Below, piece by piece: positions 9,901 through 18,541 of a DNA stretch of 32,706 nt (positions within the stretch are counted from its first letter, which is position 1; each line of letters opens with the position of its first letter). A program made the position numbers and the translations under genes. This DNA is from Candidatus Hydrogenedentota bacterium (GTDB lineage: Bacteria > Hydrogenedentota > Hydrogenedentia > Hydrogenedentales > SLHB01). Location of the stretch: assembly GCA_019695095.1 (NCBI GenBank), contig JAIBAQ010000059.1, positions 1-32,706 of the forward strand. Reading direction: 5' to 3'. Under the pieces are notes generated by a model. It made no database searches. It had not been told where the DNA came from and worked only from the letters and a program-made list of their open reading frames with translations.

Positions 9901-10075
9901 GACCGGGGTTGGCGCTGAAGTGCAGCGGCCACTGGCAACCGTGGTGGTTGGAGGGATGATCTCGGGTACTCTGCTGACGCTGTTTCTGTTGCCGATTCTG
10001 TATTTGATCGTGGCGGAAAGGGTGGGGGCGCACTCGGAACCGCCGGTTGAATCCAAAGCTACCGTGGGTGTATAA
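6944..10075 (+). CDS. CusA/CzcA-like heavy-metal efflux RND pump
   Basis: A 1043-residue inner membrane RND transporter, close to the usual 1020-1060. ATG 6944 is chosen over an earlier in-frame ATG at 6902 because it has GGGGAGG about nine bases upstream and begins MLERLVALALENR, the standard family start. It has twelve membrane segments and two large periplasmic loops. The fourth membrane helix carries AIDFGILVDGSVVMTE with D395, D401 and E408, the charged proton-relay residues typical of the heavy-metal (HME) branch. DIEDALRRNNENVGGGQL in the first loop and EWGGQFENLQRAQLRL before helix 8 are also standard. It takes metal ions from the periplasm or cytosol and drives them out by proton antiport. 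The C-terminus ends shortly after helix 12. Confidence 0.96.
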   Translation: MLERLVALALENRIFIIVAFLGASGFGAWRAADLEIDAFPDTSSVQVQVNTTAPSLNAAEIEQQIALPIELAIAGLPGLVESRSVSKFGFGQVVAVFSDDTDIYAARQFITERLNSIELAEGIDRPQLGPISTGLGEVLHYVVRSSNPSRTLSEIRELHDWVVKPELLKVPGVAEVNSWGGFEKQFHVIANPEALVKYGLTMSDIEDALRRNNENVGGGQLDRAGESLLVHGLGRVSSVDEIQSIVIRAVDGQPLFLRDVADVRLDHEIRRGAVTFQGQGEALLGLGFMLLGENSNEVTGALRARLAAAAQALPEDITISVVYDRTELVSQVIGTVKHNLLLGGIFVVAVLFLLLGNMRAGLLVAVTIPMAMLFAVVGMYEMSIAASLLSLGAIDFGILVDGSVVMTEVNLRRLREEQARLGRKLSSKERLACIVASSKEIVRPIAFGMFIILVVFVPVLTLEGAEGKMFRPMAWTFIFALIGALLIAVLLSPVLSYYGLPWNARPERHGLAHLLTRIYGFVLHGAIRARALVIAATIGAIAGTVMLVPKLGAEFTPRLSEGSIVGNVVRLAGVSIPTSVDYNTRIEKQLLQEFPDEIKYVWSRIGVAEVATDPMGTELTDIFLTLHPREQWTKAASQSELVAQIQETLRDLPGQTMGFSQPIEMRMNELSSGLRSDVGIKVFGDDFDELIRIAENIQRVLLDIEGVSDISIDQITGQPTLQVRIDSARLARYGVPREEILGFVEAMGGIEVGVIHEGQRVFPLVVRLPDALRTDIEALKNAPLPTESGAQLTLQQVADVVITDSPATINREWGRRLIRVQTNVRDRDVASFVAEAQRRIADEVVLPQGYIIEWGGQFENLQRAQLRLAIVVPLTLLLVFLLLYFSLGSLRDVVIIYTGVPFAAIGGILALSVRGIPFSVSAAVGFIALSGIAVLNGQIMVSAIRGYRKQGLSLLHAVLEGGKQRLRPVLATAITDAAGFIPMAMSTGVGAEVQRPLATVVVGGMISGTLLTLFLLPILYLIVAERVGAHSEPPVESKATVGV

Positions 10076-10150
10076 ACTCGGTCGCTTCTGCAAGGAAAGC
10101 TGTGGGTGACCAGGCTAGCGCATGTTGTGGCCGGCGGGTTCGATGGGTTT

Positions 10151-10170
10151 TACGGTTGTTTTCGACCGTA
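10151..10170 (+). promoter_or_regulatory. Hairpin directly before the ribosome binding site of a small peptide gene
   Basis: TACGGTTG and CGACCGTA form an eight-base-pair stem (one G-T wobble) closed by a TTTT loop. The stem ends four bases before the GGAGG at 10175-10179 that serves the small gene at 10183. The close spacing suggests that it could tune ribosome access; it is not followed by a T tract and so is a poor terminator for the pump gene. Confidence 0.45.
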
Positions 10171-10182
10171 CAAAGGAGGCAA

Positions 10183-10332
10183 ATGATGGGTTGTGTGAAG
10201 GCGACTGTGCGTAAAGAAGAGATGCCCGCCTTGGCAGGAATCGGATTCGACGCAGGCTTCCCGATCTTCTATATCATTCAACTGATTTTGAAGTTCTTCC
10301 CCAATTTCTTCGCCAGATTCCTCAACGGCTAG
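10183..10332 (+). CDS. Small hydrophobic peptide, 49 residues, unknown function
   Basis: A short open frame with an excellent ribosome binding site, AAAGGAGG, ending at 10179. Two ATGs are adjacent (10183 and 10186); the second has the better six-base spacing. An in-frame ATG at 10102 exists but has no comparable signal. The peptide begins MGCVKATVRKEEMPALAG, then has a long aromatic and aliphatic segment (FPIFYIIQLILKFFPNFF) and ends ARFLNG. The hydrophobic part could be a single membrane segment or an amphipathic helix. The N-terminal pattern (basic residue, V/T, K, then MPAxA) loosely resembles two peptides at 29842 and 30161. It lies 107 bases after the efflux pump and could be read from the same transcript. 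Candidate roles are a small membrane protein, a toxin-like peptide or a secreted peptide; none is demonstrated. Confidence 0.6.
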   Translation: MMGCVKATVRKEEMPALAGIGFDAGFPIFYIIQLILKFFPNFFARFLNG

Positions 10333-10758
10333 CATAGCAGGAATTTAGAGGTCGCGGGTTTCGTCTCGATGCGACGTGCGCCTTGCAGGGATGTTCGGCG
10401 AATTTGCCGGGCATAACTGCCTGCTGCGGGGTGCAGTTGTCGTAGGTGTGTCGTGCGTGCCACAGGGCGGGAATAGCCCGTACTTGTCAATGTGGCGGCG
10501 CAAGCTTCCATTCAAACCGCCAACTCGAGTGCTGCATTTGCCGAACCCAACAGTGGGCAGTCGTTTGCCCCCCGCTTGGTTCACGACACCCTGCTTACAT
10601 TACTAAAAGCTTCTACTGGGTGTTTGCCGGATCAAATGCCGCAATTGCTCCGTCTACCGGCTGTCGCCATAATAGGAGGAACCTCTGTCCACCGGAGGGG
10701 ATTATCTCAATGGCGAGCCCGGAGTCCTTGTTCCCGGTACCGTGAAATTGTGAGGAAT
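10333..10758. other. Intergenic stretch of 426 bases without a convincing gene
   Basis: No open frame here has a plausible start signal and composition. The far end, 10668-10707, has the sequence ATAAT, GGAGG, CCTC, GAGG, ATTAT in nested order: CCTC pairs with GAGG and ATAAT with ATTAT, a weak imperfect hairpin upstream of the lipoprotein gene. An 11-codon frame beginning at the ATG near 10710 ends before that gene and is probably chance. A short Cys-rich reading on the plus strand and a Pro/Arg-rich reading on the minus strand have no ribosome binding site. Confidence 0.5.
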
Positions 10759-11652
10759 ATGAAGCATCTACCTTGCTCGTTGCCGCGTTTGCTTTCCGCG
10801 CACACGCTTGCATTCTGTTTTCTTGTGGGGACACTCGGGTGTTCAAGGAATGCCCTGGTTGGCACCGTCCAGAATGTTCGTGGCGAGACGCTGCCCGGCG
10901 TGGCGGTCACCATCAAGGGGACGAACTTTCAGGCGACCACGAATGGCCTCGGCGAATACCGGTTTCCGGCTGTTCCCGGCAAGCACACGATTACGTTTGC
11001 GAAGACCGGTTATACACAAGGAGTGCTTGAGCTGACCGTCGATCAGCCGCGTCCGATTACGGCGACGACAGTATCCCTCTGGCCGTTGCCAGAGTCCAAG
11101 GGCGTCTACCTGTTCGAAGACTATCGCTATACCCGGGCCGACGTGATCACGCCTGCTCCGTGGCGCCGTAAGCGTGATTCGGAGATCATTTTTGGATTCA
11201 AGCGCGGAATCGAGGCCTCCACGACCAATCCTCAGCCGATGATTGTCTGCTACAACAAAGCAATGCCGTTGGAGGTCAAGTTAAGCCGTTTGGAACAGAT
11301 GGAAGTCGAGCCCGATATTGGCCAGACCACACTCAAGGCGATACAAGTCTGGTCTCGCGCCGAAGACATTCCGGTGGTTAGTGAGGCCATCGACGAGCCC
11401 GAACAGGAATTGCGTCATCTGGTGCTTCAGAATCCATTGGCCCCCGGTGCGTACGCGGTGCATTGGGGCGGTCTGGCGTCAGGACAAGCCAGCGAAGAGC
11501 AGCGCGTCTTTTGTTTTCGTGTGGCCGACCCTAACGCGCCACCTGTCGAGGAAGCGCCCACTGCGTCACCACAAAGCGAAACGACTAAGAAAGGGGAAGC
11601 ACCGGTTCTGCCGCCAGAAACCGGGGAACCCGCCATGGACGACGAAGGCTGA
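10759..11652 (+). CDS. Lipoprotein with carboxypeptidase regulatory-like (CarboxypepD_reg) domain
   Basis: A 297-residue protein starting at ATG 10759 with GAGGA three bases upstream; the longer frame from 10492 has no support. The N-terminus has a hydrophobic signal segment ending VGTLGC at about residue 29, a slightly atypical lipobox. Residues about 33-100 form a transthyretin-like Ig fold: NALVGTVQNVRGETLPGV, TTNGLGEYRFPAVPGKHTI and FAKTGYTQ. The remainder (about residues 100-260) has no motif I recognise and may be another beta domain. The last 40 residues are a low-complexity Pro/Glu/Ser/Thr tail. It is predicted to sit in the envelope. The function is unknown; such domains often serve in attachment or as linkers. 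It is separated by gaps from both neighbours and is probably transcribed alone. Confidence 0.75.
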   Translation: MKHLPCSLPRLLSAHTLAFCFLVGTLGCSRNALVGTVQNVRGETLPGVAVTIKGTNFQATTNGLGEYRFPAVPGKHTITFAKTGYTQGVLELTVDQPRPITATTVSLWPLPESKGVYLFEDYRYTRADVITPAPWRRKRDSEIIFGFKRGIEASTTNPQPMIVCYNKAMPLEVKLSRLEQMEVEPDIGQTTLKAIQVWSRAEDIPVVSEAIDEPEQELRHLVLQNPLAPGAYAVHWGGLASGQASEEQRVFCFRVADPNAPPVEEAPTASPQSETTKKGEAPVLPPETGEPAMDDEG

Positions 11653-11657
11653 GCAAG

Positions 11658-11684
11658 CCCGCCTGGTTCCGGGATTTTTTTAGC
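11658..11684 (+). terminator. Possible weak factor-independent terminator
   Basis: CCCG (11658-11661) pairs with CGGG (11670-11673), and a run of seven T follows at 11675-11681; a second run of T lies at 11699-11705. The stem is short, so this is a tentative end signal for the lipoprotein gene. Confidence 0.35.
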
Positions 11685-11802
11685 CGCGGTTCCCAGTTGT
11701 TTTTTCGTTGCATCGGACTTGCACGCGGGGTACGCTTACCGTTCTGGCGCGACAAGGCTGAGCGCGCCAGCGCACCGGAATATCCGAAAGAGGAACTACT
11801 AC

Positions 11803-12750
11803 ATGAAGCGTCAGTTTGTCGATACCCTACAGGAGGGCGACGTCGTCAACGATTATTTTGTGGCGACGCGCAAGGACCTCCGCGAGCAACAAAAGGGTGG
11901 CAAGTTCCTCGGGATGGTGTTCAAAGATCGCAGCGGCGAGATCGGAGGCATCCTCTGGAATAACGCCGCATCCGTGGCCAAGTTGTTTGAAGTTGGCGAC
12001 GTGGTCAATGTCCGCGGAACCATTGTGAGCTATCAAGACCGTCTGCAAGTGCGCGTGGATCAGGTGTTGCCCATGCGGAAAGAAGAGTATAACTCCGCCG
12101 ACCTTGTGTACGAGCCCGAGGATACGGGCAAGGTGGTCGACAAGTTCCGCGCAATTCTAGGCACGATTCAAAACGAGTGGCTGAAGCGTCTCGTGGACTC
12201 CATTCTTGAAGATGCCGGTCTCATGAAGCGGTTCACGGAAGCGGCTGCGGGCAAGAAGTGGCACCATGCGTATCGAGGCGGCCTTGTGCAGCACTGCTAC
12301 GAGATGGCGCGGCTGGCCATGACCGTGGCCGAGTTGTTTCCGAACCTGGACAAAGATGTGTTGCTGACGGGTATCCTCGTGCATGACATCGGCAAGCTCG
12401 ACGAGATGAGCCAGGACTTGTTCGTGGACTACACGACCGTCGGCAAGATGCTTGGCCATTTATCGATCGGATCGGATCTTGTTCAGCGGCGCATCGACGC
12501 TATCTCCGATTTCCCCGAAACGCTGCGAATCCAGGTGCTGCATTGCGTGCTCTCGCACCACGGAACGCTTGAGAATGGCTCGCCCGTTCTGCCGAAAACA
12601 TTGGAAGCCCTTGTGCTCTATCATCTCGACAATCTCGATGCTCAAGCAGATGCCTTCACGCGCATAGTCCAGGAAACTCGTGAAAAGGGCCAAACGTGGT
12701 CCGAGTTCATTCCGCTAATCGATCGGCAGGTCTGGACGAAGGAATTGTGA
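11803..12750 (+). CDS. yhaM: YhaM-type 3'-5' exoribonuclease (OB-fold plus HD domain)
   Basis: A 315-residue protein. ATG 11803 has AGAGG about nine bases upstream; the frame extends back to 11719 without a comparable signal. Residues 1-95 are an OB-fold nucleic acid-binding domain (VNDYFVATRKDLREQQKGG, then VGDVVNVRGTI). An HD phosphohydrolase domain follows with HHAYRGGLVQH (H164), VHDIGKLDE (H194, D195), a YTTVGKMLGH segment, CVLSHHG and a late LDAQADAF; these supply the metal ligands. The arrangement and length match YhaM/CbfA exoribonucleases, which trim RNA or DNA 3' ends in the cytoplasm. The stop codon overlaps the first unit of an AT-rich seven-base repeat. The next gene, tgt, starts 138 bases downstream, and there is no clear terminator between them. 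Confidence 0.88.
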   Translation: MKRQFVDTLQEGDVVNDYFVATRKDLREQQKGGKFLGMVFKDRSGEIGGILWNNAASVAKLFEVGDVVNVRGTIVSYQDRLQVRVDQVLPMRKEEYNSADLVYEPEDTGKVVDKFRAILGTIQNEWLKRLVDSILEDAGLMKRFTEAAAGKKWHHAYRGGLVQHCYEMARLAMTVAELFPNLDKDVLLTGILVHDIGKLDEMSQDLFVDYTTVGKMLGHLSIGSDLVQRRIDAISDFPETLRIQVLHCVLSHHGTLENGSPVLPKTLEALVLYHLDNLDAQADAFTRIVQETREKGQTWSEFIPLIDRQVWTKEL

Positions 12751-12780
12751 TTTTGGATTTTAGATTTTGGATTTTGGATT
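12749..12780. repeat. Seven-base tandem repeat (GATTTTG-type)
   Basis: Four and a half units read GATTTTG, GATTTTA, GATTTTG, GATTTTG, GATT. The first unit supplies the last two bases of the exoribonuclease stop codon. The array is much richer in A and T than its surroundings. It could be a simple-sequence expansion; I see no second array in the window. Confidence 0.9.
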
Positions 12781-12846
12781 GGCGCGCGGAGGTTCCGGCG
12801 GCGACTGACCGCAATTCGGATTTCGCACCTCACATTCCGGACTTGA

Positions 12847-14030
<1,184 letters not shown>

Positions 14031-14042
14031 GGGAGGTAGACT

Positions 14043-14411
14043 GTGTTCGAGTCAACGATGGCCTTTGTTCTGCATGGAATTGCGGTAGCGCAGACTGAAG
14101 GCGCGCCAGCCGCGGCGCCTGCTCCGGGCGGCAACCCCATGAATATGGTTTTCTTCATGATGGCCCTCTTTGGCGTCATGTATTTCTTAATGATCCGGCC
14201 CAACCAGAAGCGCGAAAAGGAGCGGCAGGCCATGCTTTCCGCGCTTTCAAAGGGTGACAGAGTCGTTACCGCGGGGGGGATTTTCGGCACCATCGTGGGT
14301 TTGACGGAAAAGACTGTGGTGCTTCGGGTTAGCGAAGAACCTGGTGTAAAGATTGAGTTTCTACGTTCCGCGGTTTCTCGTGCAGTACCGCGCGACGGAA
14401 AAGGGGAGTAA
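14043..14411 (+). CDS. yajC: YajC, preprotein translocase accessory subunit
   Basis: A 122-residue protein starting at GTG 14043, six bases after GGAGG. It has a short N-terminal region with an Ala/Pro-rich stretch, then one membrane helix (MNMVFFMMALFGVMYFLMI) followed by RPNQKREKERQAML, the YajC signature. The C-terminal beta region includes KGDRVVTAGGIFGTIV. It binds SecDF and the SecYEG channel in the inner membrane; its exact contribution is unclear. The first segment is longer than in many relatives and may include a partial second hydrophobic stretch. It lies between tgt and secDF, 61 bases before the latter. Confidence 0.95.
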   Translation: MFESTMAFVLHGIAVAQTEGAPAAAPAPGGNPMNMVFFMMALFGVMYFLMIRPNQKREKERQAMLSALSKGDRVVTAGGIFGTIVGLTEKTVVLRVSEEPGVKIEFLRSAVSRAVPRDGKGE

Positions 14412-14472
14412 GGACGCGTTCTGAAACGTCCCGCGCAGACCGGGCGCGACAGCGAAGGTACTGGAGTCACGA

Positions 14473-17211
14473 ATGAAAAGGCATTTATATCGCACACTTT
14501 TGGTGTACGGCGTCCTGTTGCTGGGACTCGTCTATGTTTATCCGACTATGGGTTGGATGACTCTTTCGGATGCCCAAAGGGCTGAACGGCTCGAACGCTG
14601 GAAGAAGGAAGACCAGAAGGTAGAGCGGCTGGGCTACTGGGCAACTGTCGCGAAGAAGGCAAGCCGGTGGGCCGAGTTTGACCGGGATTGGGTTATCAAT
14701 CTGGGTCTCGACCTTCAGGGTGGCGTGCAGATGGTGGTTGGCGTGGACTACAACGCGCTCGACCCCAAAGTAAAAGACCGCCTCATCAACGAGCAGAAGA
14801 TGACCGAGGCCGCGATCAAGAAGGAAATGCAGCAGCAGGTATTGCAGCGCATTGAACGGCGGTTGCGCGGATTCGGCGCGAGCGAGCCCATTGTTCAGAC
14901 GATGGGCGACGACCAGATTCAGGTTCAGGTGCCGGGTGAAAAAGACATCGAACGTATTCGCAACCTCATCTTCATCCGGTCATTCCTCACCTTTCATATC
15001 GTAGCTGGCGAAGATGAAATGGTGAAGATCATCTCCGACATCGACAAGCACTTTAAGAATGATTTTGTGCCACGGCTGGAACGTTCTGCGCTGAGAGAGG
15101 AACAGGGTCTCCTTGCGGTCAAGGACGGCATGTTTGAGCGCGTGCAGGAGATCGTAAAGGAAGCCGCGACCGTACCGGGACTCATTCCAGACGACAAGAT
15201 GATCGCCTTCAGCAAGGACCCGTTACCCGGGGAACCTCAGAAGCACTTCATCTATGTTTTGAACAAAGAGCCGTTGATGACCGGCGACAATTTGACCCAA
15301 GCGGGGGCGCGACCGGACGAAAATACCGGCGGCAGCAAATGGATGATTCTATTCAATCTCAATGCGGCCGCAGGGCGCGAGTTTGGCGAGCGCACGCAAG
15401 CGAACATCGACAAGCCGATGGCCATCGTGGTGGACAATGTCGTCTTGTCCGCCCCGACGATCCGTGATCGCATTACCACAAGCGGTCAGATCACGGGCAA
15501 TTTCTCTCAAGATGAGGCCGTTGGGTTGGCTATCAACCTGAATGCCGGATCGTTGCCGGTTCCGGTGCGCGAAGATCAAGCCGGTCTGGTTGGCCCGAGC
15601 CTGGGTGCGGACTCCATTAACAAGGGTGTCGAATCGTCGATAGTGGGTCTCATCATCGTCTGCATTTTCATGATCGTCTACTATCGAGTGGCTGGCCTCG
15701 TCGCGAATATAGCCCTATTTATGAACGCGCTGCTTCTGCTCGGATGCATGGCGTATATTCAAGCCACGCTAACATTGCCGGGTATCGCAGGCGTAATCCT
15801 TACGCTGGGTATGGCAGTAGACGCCAACGTGCTGATCTACGAACGCATGCGCGAGGAAATCCGGAACGGGAAGTCGCTCCTCGCGTGTATCGAAGGCGGT
15901 TATGCTCACGCGATGAACGCCATCGTCGACTCGAACGTCACCACGCTTATTGCAGGCGTCGTTCTAATTCAGTTCGGATCAGGACCTGTTAAGGGGTTTG
16001 CGATCACGCTGTGTATCGGTATCGCGTCCAGTATGTTCACCGCGCTCGTCGTGACGCGGGCCGTGTTCGACTTCCTTGCGTCGAAGAAGTGGCTCACCAA
16101 AGTGTACTTCATGCACCTCATTCCGTCGGATACGAATGTGCCGTTCATGAAGTGGCGCCGTCCGCTGATGATAGCAAGTGTCGTAGCAATCGTGGGCGGC
16201 CTGGGCCTGTTTTTTGCTCGTGGCGACAAGATGTATGGTGTCGAGTTCACGACGGGTACCAACGTTATCGCTTCGTTGAAAGCAGATAGCCCGATAAGCG
16301 CGGAGAACGTTCGCGCGGAACTGACGGGCAGCGGTTTTGTCGAGCCGACGGTGACGGCATACGAGCAGATAGGCAATGAGAAGGCGAATCGATTCATGAT
16401 TCACCTTGGCGAAGTTGCCAAAGGCGCGACGGTCGGTGCTGAGCAAACCGGACAAGCGGAACAGACCGATCAATCCAAGACTGAGCAATCCGCGACGCCA
16501 GACAATTCCATTGCGAGCCGGGTCCAAGAATCCCTTGGAAAACTCGCTGGGGCTGCCGACAAAGTCGAGATCGAGAAGATCGATATGGTCGGGCCAACCG
16601 TGGGTCGTCAACTCAAGGTTGATGCATTCAAAGCGATTGCATGGGCGTCAATCTTCCTTTTGATTTATCTGTGGTTCCGGTTTGAATTGCGGTTCTCGGT
16701 TGCCGCGCTTGTGGCGACCGCGCACGACGTGGCGTTTACGCTGGGCTTGTTTGCGTTGACCGGAAGACAAGTGTCGCTGGGTGTGGTGGCCGCAATCCTG
16801 ACGATCATCGGTTACTCGATGAACGATACAGTTATCGTGTTCGACCGTATTCGCGAGGATCTGAAGCTGTACCGGGGCCGTGGAATGACGCTCCTGGAGA
16901 TCATGAACAAGAGCGTCAACCAAACCTTGAGCAGAACGCTGATCACGAGTACCCTGACCCTGTTCGTGGTTATTGTGTTGTTGTTCCGAGGTGGCGCAAC
17001 GATCAATGACTTTGCCTTCGCGCTAGCTCTCGGAATCATCATCGGTACCTATTCCTCGATCTTCATCGCAAGCCCGACGGTGTACTACTGGGAACGGCTT
17101 GTGGCGCGTTTCGAAGCACGGAAGGGTACGGACAACGACGACAACACGCCGTCGCGCCGCCGTCGCAAGTCCACAAAGCCGGCCGTTGAGGACGGAGCCA
17201 CGACGGTCTAA
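14473..17211 (+). CDS. secDF: SecDF, fused protein translocase subunits SecD and SecF
   Basis: A 912-residue natural fusion of SecD and SecF. The SecD half has an N-terminal membrane helix (LYRTLLVYGVLLLGLVYVY), NLGLDLQGGVQMVV, a large periplasmic region, then a membrane domain with MAVDANVLIYERMREE. The SecF half starts near residue 559 (MKWRRPLMIASVVAI) and has GVEFTTGTN, a variant of the usual G-x-D-F-x-G-G, and IIGYSMNDTVIVFDRIRED. Twelve membrane helices are expected. A Gln/Thr/Glu-rich insert (AEQTGQAEQTDQSKTEQ) lies in the SecF periplasmic loop. The C-terminus is a basic Arg/Lys tail. The protein uses the proton motive force to pull exported proteins through. It ends just before a strong terminator. 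Confidence 0.97.
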   Translation: MKRHLYRTLLVYGVLLLGLVYVYPTMGWMTLSDAQRAERLERWKKEDQKVERLGYWATVAKKASRWAEFDRDWVINLGLDLQGGVQMVVGVDYNALDPKVKDRLINEQKMTEAAIKKEMQQQVLQRIERRLRGFGASEPIVQTMGDDQIQVQVPGEKDIERIRNLIFIRSFLTFHIVAGEDEMVKIISDIDKHFKNDFVPRLERSALREEQGLLAVKDGMFERVQEIVKEAATVPGLIPDDKMIAFSKDPLPGEPQKHFIYVLNKEPLMTGDNLTQAGARPDENTGGSKWMILFNLNAAAGREFGERTQANIDKPMAIVVDNVVLSAPTIRDRITTSGQITGNFSQDEAVGLAINLNAGSLPVPVREDQAGLVGPSLGADSINKGVESSIVGLIIVCIFMIVYYRVAGLVANIALFMNALLLLGCMAYIQATLTLPGIAGVILTLGMAVDANVLIYERMREEIRNGKSLLACIEGGYAHAMNAIVDSNVTTLIAGVVLIQFGSGPVKGFAITLCIGIASSMFTALVVTRAVFDFLASKKWLTKVYFMHLIPSDTNVPFMKWRRPLMIASVVAIVGGLGLFFARGDKMYGVEFTTGTNVIASLKADSPISAENVRAELTGSGFVEPTVTAYEQIGNEKANRFMIHLGEVAKGATVGAEQTGQAEQTDQSKTEQSATPDNSIASRVQESLGKLAGAADKVEIEKIDMVGPTVGRQLKVDAFKAIAWASIFLLIYLWFRFELRFSVAALVATAHDVAFTLGLFALTGRQVSLGVVAAILTIIGYSMNDTVIVFDRIREDLKLYRGRGMTLLEIMNKSVNQTLSRTLITSTLTLFVVIVLLFRGGATINDFAFALALGIIIGTYSSIFIASPTVYYWERLVARFEARKGTDNDDNTPSRRRRKSTKPAVEDGATTV

Positions 17212-17242
17212 GAGACGATTCCGCGAAAGACGTTACGTGAAC

Positions 17243-17276
17243 GTGAGGCGTCGCTTCGGCGGCGCCTCACTTGTTT
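17243..17276 (+). terminator. Strong factor-independent terminator with UUCG loop after secDF
   Basis: GTGAGGCG then TCGC (17243-17254) pair with GCGG then CGCCTCAC (17259-17270), a twelve-base stem with one wobble, closed by a TTCG tetraloop, and followed by TTGTTT. It lies 32 bases after the secDF stop and between convergent genes. Confidence 0.85.
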
Positions 17277-17324
17277 CGGTGGGTTCTGACCTACTCGTTC
17301 GAGGCCGTGATCGGGTTCAGTCGT

Positions 17325-18440
17325 TTATCCGACTACCCCCGTCAGAAGATATCCAAACAGGTATCCGATTCCTGCAACGCCCAGCCCGACCAGGAACATA
17401 TCGAATCCGCTGCGGAAGACGCCTCGACCGGTAAAAAGGCTTCGCGCGGCGCCCACGGCGAAATGCGATACCATCGCAATCGTGAACGATACCCACGCCG
17501 CGTGCATGGCGTTGGACATCACCATAAACGGGGCCACCGGAATGAACGCCCCAATGGCCGTCGCGATGCCCGTTGTCCAGGCTTCTTTCATGGGAGTGGT
17601 ACGTTGTTCGCCAATCTGCAATTCCTCGCGCACCATTTCCTCAAGGGCCCGGTCCGGAGTCTTCATCATATCTTCCGCGAGCTGCTTTGCCTGGTCGGGT
17701 GACATCCCCTTCGCTTCGTAGATTAGCGCCAATTCTTCGCGCTCGAGGTCCGGCATGAGTCGAATTTCTTCCCGTTCCATCGCGATTTCGTGGTCGTGCA
17801 CCTCTTGCTCGCTCTTCGATGCCAAATAGCCGGATGACCCCATGGACAGAGCGTCCGCGATCATCCCTGCCAGGCCCGACAGGACTATGAAATGCGGGGC
17901 GGCCTCCGCGCCCATCACGCCAGCGACCAAACCGAAGTTGGCAGTCAAGCCGTCGTTAAATCCGTATACGATATTCCGCAGGAGATCGCCCGATTCGAGT
18001 TTATGCCAAGACTCGCCCGCGCCGGTGCCGTCCAGATCGCGTAACGCGGATGCGTGCTGTGCCGATTCGCGCGCCAACTTTAGCGCGGCATCCTGCGCCG
18101 CGCCGGGTCCGCTTTCCTTGTGAAACTGCAAGTATCCCTTGACTTCCTGACCTTCTTCGCGAAGCAGTTGTTTTAGGAGCAGATCTCCGCCGAACTGCCG
18201 CGCAACGGTCGCCTTCAGACGTGCTGTTGCGGTCGGAATAGCCTTGGGAACGTTGAGTCCCTTCTCACGGAACAGTTTGCTCCAGACCTCGACGTGGCGA
18301 TCTTCCACGCGCGCCAAGCGTTCATAGACGTTCTTGCGTTCTTCACGCGGTTCCACCGCCGCCAACGTGCGATAGAGATATGCCGCATCGACTTCGTCGC
18401 GGTAATGACGTCGCCACTGGGAGAGTGTCTTTGCATCCAA
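17325..18440 (-). CDS. Ferritin-like/VIT1 fusion iron transporter (MbfA, Er-VIT1 type)
   Basis: A 371-residue protein. Residues 1-150 form a ferritin-like four-helix domain with candidate di-iron ligands at E16, E46/H49 (VEDRHVEVW), E96/E99 and E125/H129 (RESAQHASAL). From about residue 160 comes a VIT1/CCC1 membrane domain: NIVYGFNDGLTANFGLVAGV, ADALSMGSSGYLASKSE, and three to four C-terminal helices. Domain order and length match membrane-bound ferritin A (MbfA), known in Agrobacterium and Bradyrhizobium as an iron exporter or detoxifier. The Glu-rich segment after the first two membrane helices (HDHEIAMEREEIRLMPDLE) is where VIT1 proteins bind metal. A bacterioferritin gene lies 4 kb away in the same window, so iron handling is a theme. 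The best reading is an iron or manganese exporter in the inner membrane. Confidence 0.87.
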   Translation of the reverse strand: MDAKTLSQWRRHYRDEVDAAYLYRTLAAVEPREERKNVYERLARVEDRHVEVWSKLFREKGLNVPKAIPTATARLKATVARQFGGDLLLKQLLREEGQEVKGYLQFHKESGPGAAQDAALKLARESAQHASALRDLDGTGAGESWHKLESGDLLRNIVYGFNDGLTANFGLVAGVMGAEAAPHFIVLSGLAGMIADALSMGSSGYLASKSEQEVHDHEIAMEREEIRLMPDLEREELALIYEAKGMSPDQAKQLAEDMMKTPDRALEEMVREELQIGEQRTTPMKEAWTTGIATAIGAFIPVAPFMVMSNAMHAAWVSFTIAMVSHFAVGAARSLFTGRGVFRSGFDMFLVGLGVAGIGYLFGYLLTGVVG

Positions 18441-18541
18441 CTCAGGTTTTCCCTATTCGTTTAGTCACAGATGAGACCCTATTAGAGCATTTTTTCGGGC
18501 CGGGTTGTAGCGTGCGTATCAGGGCGAGTTCGGGGATTCGG

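Noticed and set aside
10345-10584. Minus-strand open frame in the gap after the small peptide gene
   Set aside because: No start signal and Arg/Pro-rich composition; no recognisable domain.
12749-12780. CRISPR array
   Set aside because: Units are seven bases with no spacers, and no cas gene is present.
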